Below are positions 6,263 through 10,722 of a stretch of DNA of 10,722 bases, piece by piece. Made by a program: the position numbers and the translations under genes. The stretch is from Hellea balneolensis. GTDB taxonomy: Bacteria > Pseudomonadota > Alphaproteobacteria > Caulobacterales > Maricaulaceae. The stretch is taken from positions 1-10,722 of the forward strand of contig QIKS01000039.1 in the NCBI GenBank assembly GCA_003233025.1, read 5' to 3'. The first letter of the stretch is position 1, and the number at the start of each line of letters is the position of its first letter. The notes under the pieces are model-generated. The model was not told the DNA's origin. It was given only the letters and a program-made list of their open reading frames with translations, and did not search any database.

Positions 6263-6575
6263 ATGGGAGGGTGAACTTATCTTCCTCCATGACGTCAAGC
6301 CCGGCGCTGCCGATAAATCTTACGGCGTGCAAGTGGCCAAATTGGCCGGACTACCGCCCGCCGCCACCCAGCGCGCACGCGAAGTGCTCACCCGGTTAGA
6401 AGCGGAGGCCGACGGGGCGGATGCTTTGGGCGGCTTGCCTTTGTTTAGCGCGCCGCCGCCGCCAAAAGCGCGCACGACATCAAAGCTACACCAAGCCTTG
6501 GCGGCCTTGGATGTTGATGCACTTTCGCCCCGTGAAGCTTTAGATTTGCTTTATGAATTAAAGACATTGAAGTGA
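6252..6575 (+). pseudogene. mutS: mutS 3' remnant encoding the C-terminal dimerisation region
   Basis: This open frame of 107 codons continues MutS after the frameshift. It reads KAEWEGELIFLHDV, then KSYGVQVAKLAGLPPAATQR, the conserved helix-turn-helix segment, and then a proline-rich linker (SAPPPPKARTT). It ends in the family's C-terminal helical tail (LSPREALDLLYELKTLK), whose stop overlaps the glnD start. It has no ATG near its beginning; the first plausible internal start is GTG 6327, so it is probably not made. Its intact frame shows that the lesion is young. Without translation through it, ribosomes no longer reach the GTGA overlap with glnD. Confidence 0.8.
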
Positions 6576-9208
6576 GCGCCCCGGACATATTAAAGCCTTT
6601 AAATTTCGCAACTCCGCTTGAGCGCGCCCAGATACTGTCTGTGTTAAAAGAAAAATTACAACACGGCCAAACCAAGGTGCAAAAACGCTTTGAGGACGGC
6701 GCGATTAGCGCCCTTGAAGCCGCGACAGAGCTGGCCAGCGCCCATGACGTTCTTGTCGTGACCATCTTTAATTATGCCGACCAGGTTTTGTTTCCAGGCA
6801 CGAACCCCAAGCAAGCAAGCCAGATATCGATCTGCGCCGTTGGCGGGTATGGGCGCGGCGAGCTGGCACCGTTTTCGGATTTGGATTTGTTGTTTTTACA
6901 CAGCAAACAGGCGGACGAAAAACGCTGTGCGCAAATCACGGAGTATGTGCTTTATATGCTCTGGGATTTGGGCCTTAAAATCGGACACGGGATGCGCACG
7001 CCAGCCCAGTGCATTTCTTTGGGGCGCGTGGACGAAACCATTTTAACCACATTGCTGGATTTACGGTTTTTATCAGGGGGGCGTGACCCTGCCATCCATT
7101 TGGTTGAGCTGTTACGCCAAATGCGAACGCGCAGCGCAAAGCGCAAATTTATTCGCGCCAAGCTTTCCGCCCGCGACGCCCGCCATAACCGGGCTGGCAA
7201 TTCACGTTATGTGATTGAACCCAATGTCAAGGAAGGCAAAGGGGGCTTGCGCGATTTGCATGAACTTTACTGGATCGCCCGTTTTGTTCATGGCACCAAG
7301 AGTGCAAAAAATGATCCGGCGCGCATCCCGGACAAACCCCACGGTGTTGAAGCCTATCTGCGCCACGGGCTTTTGGACGCAAAGGCAGGGAAACGGTTTG
7401 GCGACGCAGCAGAATTTCTATGGAAAGTCCGTTTTAATCTGCATTATAAAGTGGGACGGGCCGCCGAAGTTTTAAGCTTTGATCGCCAGGCCGCAATTGC
7501 CAGGCGCATGGGATACCACCAGGTAGAAAATGAACAGCTCGTGGAAGCGTTCATGCATACCTATTTTAAAACCACGCGTGAAGTCGGTGCCTTGACCCGT
7601 ATCGCCTGTACAAAACTTGAAAGCCAAAGCGCTTTGTTATTGCCACAAGGTCTGGACAGGCTCCTGCCCACTTCCCGGCGCGGGCTTAAGCAAAAGGGCT
7701 TCGTTTTAGAGCATGGCCGGCTTAATTTTTCTTCTCTTGCCGGGTTGAAAAAAAAGCCGATTGATATTTTAAAATTGTTTGAGATTGCCGGGGTGCGCAA
7801 TTTGGATATTCATCCGGACGCGTTTTTTATCATCAGTCAAAATTTGAACCTCATTGATGATAAGTTTCGCGGCAATGCCGAAGCAGCCGATGTGTTTTTT
7901 GATATTTTATTGCAAACAAAAGCCCCGGGCGCAACCTTGCGTACCATGAATGAGGCCGGGGTTTTGGGTGCTTATATTCCTGAATTTGGCTCCATTGTTG
8001 GCCGCACCCAATTTAACATGCACCATGCCTATACGGTTGATGACCACACGCTTTCCCTCATTGGTTTTGTTCATGATTTGGAAAGTGGCCGCTTTGCCCG
8101 CGAACATGCTGTGTCGAGCAAATTTATCAAATCCTGGACACGGCGTTTGCGTTTGTGTGTTTATCTCGCCTGTCTGTTGCACGATACCGGCAAGGGCAAA
8201 GGCGACCAATGTGTGGAAGGGGCGGTGCTGGCACGAAATTGTGCGCGGCGATTGGGGTTGGAGGAAGCGGATACGGATACGGTCGCATGGCTGGTTCGCA
8301 ACCATCTTGAAATGTCCGAAACCGCCCAAAGACGCGACCTTTCCAATCTGCGAACTATTGAGGTATTTGCCGGTAAAATTGGCTCTGTCACCCGGCTGCA
8401 AATGCTCGCGGTTTTGACCATTGTTGACATCCGCGCCGTTGGCCCAGGGATTTGGAACGACTGGAAGGGCGAACTTTTACGCGAACTTTATACCAAGACG
8501 GCGCAAAAATTGATGGGGGAAACCGCCCGCCGCGACGAAGAAGCCAATGAAATTGACGAACAGATAAAAACCTTGCCGCCCCATGCTTTACAAGGCGCCC
8601 ACGCGGTCTTTGTTAGCTGTGACAGGCAAAAAGATATTACGGCGGCCTGGGTGCTCACCCGTGACCGCCAACATTTATTTGCCGCCCTTACCGGGGCCAT
8701 TGCCAATAGGGGAGCCAGCATTGTCGGGGCGCGTTTGCACACGGATGAAAGCGGACGGGTGTTAAATGTTTTTTATCTCCAAAACGCCCAAGGCCTGGCC
8801 TATGGCCGCCAAAACGACAGCAAATTACAAAAACTGCAACAAGCCGTGTTGCAGGCGACAACCGACAAAACCCTGCCAGACGCCTCGCCGGACGCCCCGC
8901 CTTCGCGCCGGGCTGGCGCTATTCCTATCCACCCCCGCGTCGCCGTGATTAAAGACGGGCGGGGGCAGTTTATCATCGAAATAGAAGGGCGTGACAGGCC
9001 GGGGCTTCTCTATGGTCTGTCGCGTGTGTTGGGCCAACATTCTTTGTCCGTCCGCTCGGCCCATATTGAGGTGGCGGGGCCGAAAGCGGTTGATGTTTTT
9101 TATGTCTCGACCTTGGCCAGCGGCAAGAGGAGCGCGCCCTTTGATCAACACCAATTGCGTGATGATTTGTTGACCCTGCTCACTGCGCCTGCCAAACATA
9201 TGAAATGA
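6572..9208 (+). CDS. glnD: Bifunctional uridylyltransferase/uridylyl-removing enzyme (PII regulator)
   Basis: GlnD senses glutamine and adds or removes UMP on PII proteins (GlnB/GlnK), setting glutamine synthetase activity and nitrogen gene expression. The 878-residue product has full family length. The nucleotidyltransferase motif GGYGRGELAPFSDLDLLFL is at 91-109, with metal-binding Asp103 and Asp105, followed by the family segment VKEGKGGLRDLHELYWIAR (219-237). The HD domain contains HHAYTVDDHT (484-493), HD at 537-538 and Asp619 in TIVDIRAVGPGIW. Two ACT domains lie at about 676-741 and 798-870, the second with a standard GRDRPGLLYGLS loop; they bind glutamine in the family. The usual GDHS after the HD pair is GDQC here (Gln546). 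GTG 6572 overlaps the mutS stop as GTGA and is the only start in frame after a stop at 6554; its ribosome site is weak, so translation was probably coupled to mutS. murJ follows with a 4-base overlap. Confidence 0.95.
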   Translation: MSAPDILKPLNFATPLERAQILSVLKEKLQHGQTKVQKRFEDGAISALEAATELASAHDVLVVTIFNYADQVLFPGTNPKQASQISICAVGGYGRGELAPFSDLDLLFLHSKQADEKRCAQITEYVLYMLWDLGLKIGHGMRTPAQCISLGRVDETILTTLLDLRFLSGGRDPAIHLVELLRQMRTRSAKRKFIRAKLSARDARHNRAGNSRYVIEPNVKEGKGGLRDLHELYWIARFVHGTKSAKNDPARIPDKPHGVEAYLRHGLLDAKAGKRFGDAAEFLWKVRFNLHYKVGRAAEVLSFDRQAAIARRMGYHQVENEQLVEAFMHTYFKTTREVGALTRIACTKLESQSALLLPQGLDRLLPTSRRGLKQKGFVLEHGRLNFSSLAGLKKKPIDILKLFEIAGVRNLDIHPDAFFIISQNLNLIDDKFRGNAEAADVFFDILLQTKAPGATLRTMNEAGVLGAYIPEFGSIVGRTQFNMHHAYTVDDHTLSLIGFVHDLESGRFAREHAVSSKFIKSWTRRLRLCVYLACLLHDTGKGKGDQCVEGAVLARNCARRLGLEEADTDTVAWLVRNHLEMSETAQRRDLSNLRTIEVFAGKIGSVTRLQMLAVLTIVDIRAVGPGIWNDWKGELLRELYTKTAQKLMGETARRDEEANEIDEQIKTLPPHALQGAHAVFVSCDRQKDITAAWVLTRDRQHLFAALTGAIANRGASIVGARLHTDESGRVLNVFYLQNAQGLAYGRQNDSKLQKLQQAVLQATTDKTLPDASPDAPPSRRAGAIPIHPRVAVIKDGRGQFIIEIEGRDRPGLLYGLSRVLGQHSLSVRSAHIEVAGPKAVDVFYVSTLASGKRSAPFDQHQLRDDLLTLLTAPAKHMK

Positions 9209-10722
9209 GGCTTATTCGCTCAACCGCCATTATCGCAACCCTGACATTGTTCAGCCGTGTTCTTGGTTTGGTACGCGATACGCTGATGACAAAATATCTC
9301 GGCGCAGGCCCCATAACTGACGCCCTGATAACCGCTTTTAAAATCCCCAATACGTTTCGCAGAATTTTCGCCGAAGGCGCATTTAACTCTGCCTTTGTCC
9401 CCCTCTATGCCCGGCGCATAGAGGAAGACGGGGAGGAAAGCGCAGACGGGTTCGCCTCCGAAGCCTTCGCCGCCTTATTCGTCATGGTGGCGGCTTTGGT
9501 CATCATCTTTGAAATTACCATGCCGTGGACGCTTAATCTGTTTGGCATTGGCCTGGGCCGAGAAAGCGTTGACCCCGGCGCCGCGTTCCCGGCCGGGTTG
9601 GCACCTTATGAGCTGGCCGTATTGTGTGCGCAAATCACCATGCCTTATTTATTGCTCATGTCCTTAACGTCTCTGTTTTCTGGCATTTTAAACACGCGCC
9701 ACCATTTTGCCGTGGCCGCTTTTGCGCCGGTGTTGCTGAATATTGTGCTGATTGCCGTGCTCGGCTATATGGCAGCGGCCCAATGGAGCCAATCTTTACT
9801 AACGGTTTATCTGTCCATTGGCATGAGTATTTCCGGCCTATTTCAACTGGCCTTGGTGTTTTGGGCCTGCCGTAAAGCTGGCGTACACATCAGCTTTAAA
9901 CGGCCGCGCATGACCCCGGGGGTAAAGCGGCTTTTAACCTTGGGCATACCGGGCATGTTGGCGGCGGGCATTACCCATATCAATATTATGGTCAGCAATT
10001 CCATTGCCACCTTACAAGACAGTGCCGCCTCCTGGCTCTATTGGGCCGACCGTCTCTATCAATTGCCGCTGGGCATGATAGGTATTGCCATGGGCATTGC
10101 CCTGCTGCCAACCTTAACCCGCAGCTTGCGCAGCGGTGATGAGGCGGGTGCGAAGAGTTCTCTAAACCGGGCCATGGAAATCGCCGCGTTTTTAACCTTG
10201 CCTGCCGCCGCGGCCCTGGCGGTTATGCCGGAGTTTCTCGTCGGCGGTTTGTTTGAGCGCGGCGCCTTTGACCGCTCCGATACCCAAGCTACCGGAGCGG
10301 CCTTGCAGATATTTGCGTTCGGCCTGCCAGCTTTCGTGTTGATCAAAGTGCTAACGCCGGCGTTTTTTGCCCGCGAGAACACTAAAACGCCGATGCTCTA
10401 TGCCGGCATTTCCGCTGTGATCAATCTGGTTCTGGGCTATATGTTATTTGTAAAGATGGGTTTTGTCGGCCTGGCCATTGCCACTTCTTTCGCCAGTTGG
10501 GTAAATGTTTTCTTCCTCACCCGCACTTTGTTGGCGTCGGGAGATTTTAAACCGGACGCACGATTGTTAAGCCGCCTGCCGCGCATTGCCTTGGCGTCGG
10601 CAGCCATGGGCGTTTTAGTCTGGTGGGCAGCACGGGCGGCCACGCCTTTCATGGGCGTGTCTTTCGTGCAAAATTATTTACTGTTAGCACTTGTGTCCGG
10701 CGCAGGCTTGCTGTTTTATGCC
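9205..10722 (+). CDS. murJ: Lipid II flippase MurJ (3' end outside window)
   Basis: MurJ moves the peptidoglycan precursor lipid II from the inner to the outer face of the inner membrane and is essential in most bacteria. The frame begins at ATG 9205, overlapping the glnD stop as ATGA, and is open for 506 codons to the window end. E. coli MurJ has 511 residues, so only the C-terminal tail is missing. The N-terminus reads LFSRVLGLVRDTLMTKYLGA and contains the functionally required Arg18, Arg24, Asp39 (PITDAL) and Arg52 (NTFRRIFAEGAF), at exactly the E. coli numbers. Arg283 in YWADRL corresponds to E. coli Arg270. LFERGAFDRSDT (349-360) and TPAFFAREN (384-392) are further MVF-family signatures. 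The whole protein is hydrophobic, consistent with the family's 14 helices. No ribosome site is needed if translation is coupled to glnD. The glnD-murJ order is common in alphaproteobacteria. Confidence 0.95.
   Translation, partial: MRLIRSTAIIATLTLFSRVLGLVRDTLMTKYLGAGPITDALITAFKIPNTFRRIFAEGAFNSAFVPLYARRIEEDGEESADGFASEAFAALFVMVAALVIIFEITMPWTLNLFGIGLGRESVDPGAAFPAGLAPYELAVLCAQITMPYLLLMSLTSLFSGILNTRHHFAVAAFAPVLLNIVLIAVLGYMAAAQWSQSLLTVYLSIGMSISGLFQLALVFWACRKAGVHISFKRPRMTPGVKRLLTLGIPGMLAAGITHINIMVSNSIATLQDSAASWLYWADRLYQLPLGMIGIAMGIALLPTLTRSLRSGDEAGAKSSLNRAMEIAAFLTLPAAAALAVMPEFLVGGLFERGAFDRSDTQATGAALQIFAFGLPAFVLIKVLTPAFFARENTKTPMLYAGISAVINLVLGYMLFVKMGFVGLAIATSFASWVNVFFLTRTLLASGDFKPDARLLSRLPRIALASAAMGVLVWWAARAATPFMGVSFVQNYLLLALVSGAGLLFYA

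Larger units (their letters stand above)
3923..6575 (+). pseudogene. mutS: mutS, DNA mismatch repair ATPase, broken by an internal deletion and frameshift
   Basis: MutS binds mismatches and small loops in DNA and recruits MutL. Here the coding sequence is split. The first frame runs from ATG 3923 to TGA 6260-6262, and the rest of the protein continues in the +1-shifted frame from 6252 to the stop at 6573-6575. Upstream the protein reads ATHYHELTGLMES then stop; downstream it reads KAEWEGELIFLHDVKPGAAD. In intact relatives about 15 residues separate HELT from the VKEWDGD-like segment; here only two or three remain. The two frames therefore cannot be joined by a single inserted or lost base. 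The frame change requires a loss of 3n+2 bases, and about 35 fits. AAAGC occurs at the junction (6255-6259) and may be a deletion repeat. Neither fragment has other stops, so the break looks recent. Assembly error cannot be excluded from sequence alone. Confidence 0.85.

Noticed and set aside
6250..6275. Programmed ribosomal frameshift in mutS
   Set aside because: There is no recognisable slippery site with a stimulatory element, and shifting frame would still leave out about a dozen residues that the family has. A deletion explains both facts.
7907..8401. Long minus-strand open frame (164 codons) opposite glnD
   Set aside because: It lies wholly within the HD-domain coding region, has no recognisable domains and is explained as a shadow of codon bias. 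The same applies to the minus-strand frames at 4999-5478, 2582-2992 and 1264-1611.
8625..8700. DRQHLF in the first ACT domain of GlnD as a lost DRPGLF glutamine loop
   Set aside because: The first ACT domain of known GlnD proteins varies here (E. coli has DRPYLF), so this is not clearly unusual.

Overview
The window looks like a housekeeping stretch of an alphaproteobacterial chromosome. The evidence is the gene content and order: an RluB-type pseudouridine synthase divergent from tadA, then eda and gap, then a mutS-glnD-murJ block. The encoded proteins have alphaproteobacterial flavour, for example GPNMAGKST in MutS and YGYTT/LGYTTKKDLSG-type motifs in the Bax-inhibitor protein. Base composition is close to half G+C by eye, which is low for many members of the class. 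The genus cannot be named. I see no RNA genes, insertion sequences, prophage genes, CRISPR arrays or other mobile DNA, and no stretch above 300 bases lacks a gene.

Layout. Positions 1-653 (minus strand) hold the N-terminal 217 residues of an RsuA/RluB-family 23S rRNA pseudouridine synthase, cut by the window edge. Only 18 bases away, tadA (672-1148, plus) encodes the wobble-adenosine deaminase of tRNA. Next come a possible 51-residue basic small protein (1153-1308), KDPG aldolase eda (1301-1936) and glyceraldehyde-3-phosphate dehydrogenase gap (1995-3002). Eda releases glyceraldehyde 3-phosphate and pyruvate from KDPG, and Gap is the next enzyme for the triose, so the pair joins the Entner-Doudoroff route to lower glycolysis. 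A likely promoter and a strong ribosome binding site precede a seven-helix Bax-inhibitor-1/YccA membrane protein (3120-3857), which is followed by a long perfect hairpin (3872-3903).

The last block is mutS (3923-6575), glnD (6572-9208) and murJ (9205-window end), joined by two 4-base stop/start overlaps (GTGA, ATGA). They act in mismatch repair, nitrogen (PII) signalling and lipid II flipping; what they share is co-transcription, not a pathway.

The most interesting observation is that mutS is broken. The frame is intact through Walker A, Walker B and the ATHYHELT motif, then hits TGA at 6260-6262. The rest of the protein continues uninterrupted in another frame from 6252 to 6575. About a dozen family-expected residues are absent at the junction, so this looks like a recent deletion of roughly 35 bases, not a one-base error. 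It would remove the C-terminal helix-turn-helix/dimer region and predicts a mutator. Smaller points are the replacement of the expected acidic residue in the last helix of the Bax-inhibitor protein, a His-to-Gln change in the GlnD HD domain, and the small ORF wedged between tadA and eda. I found no credible novel multi-gene system.
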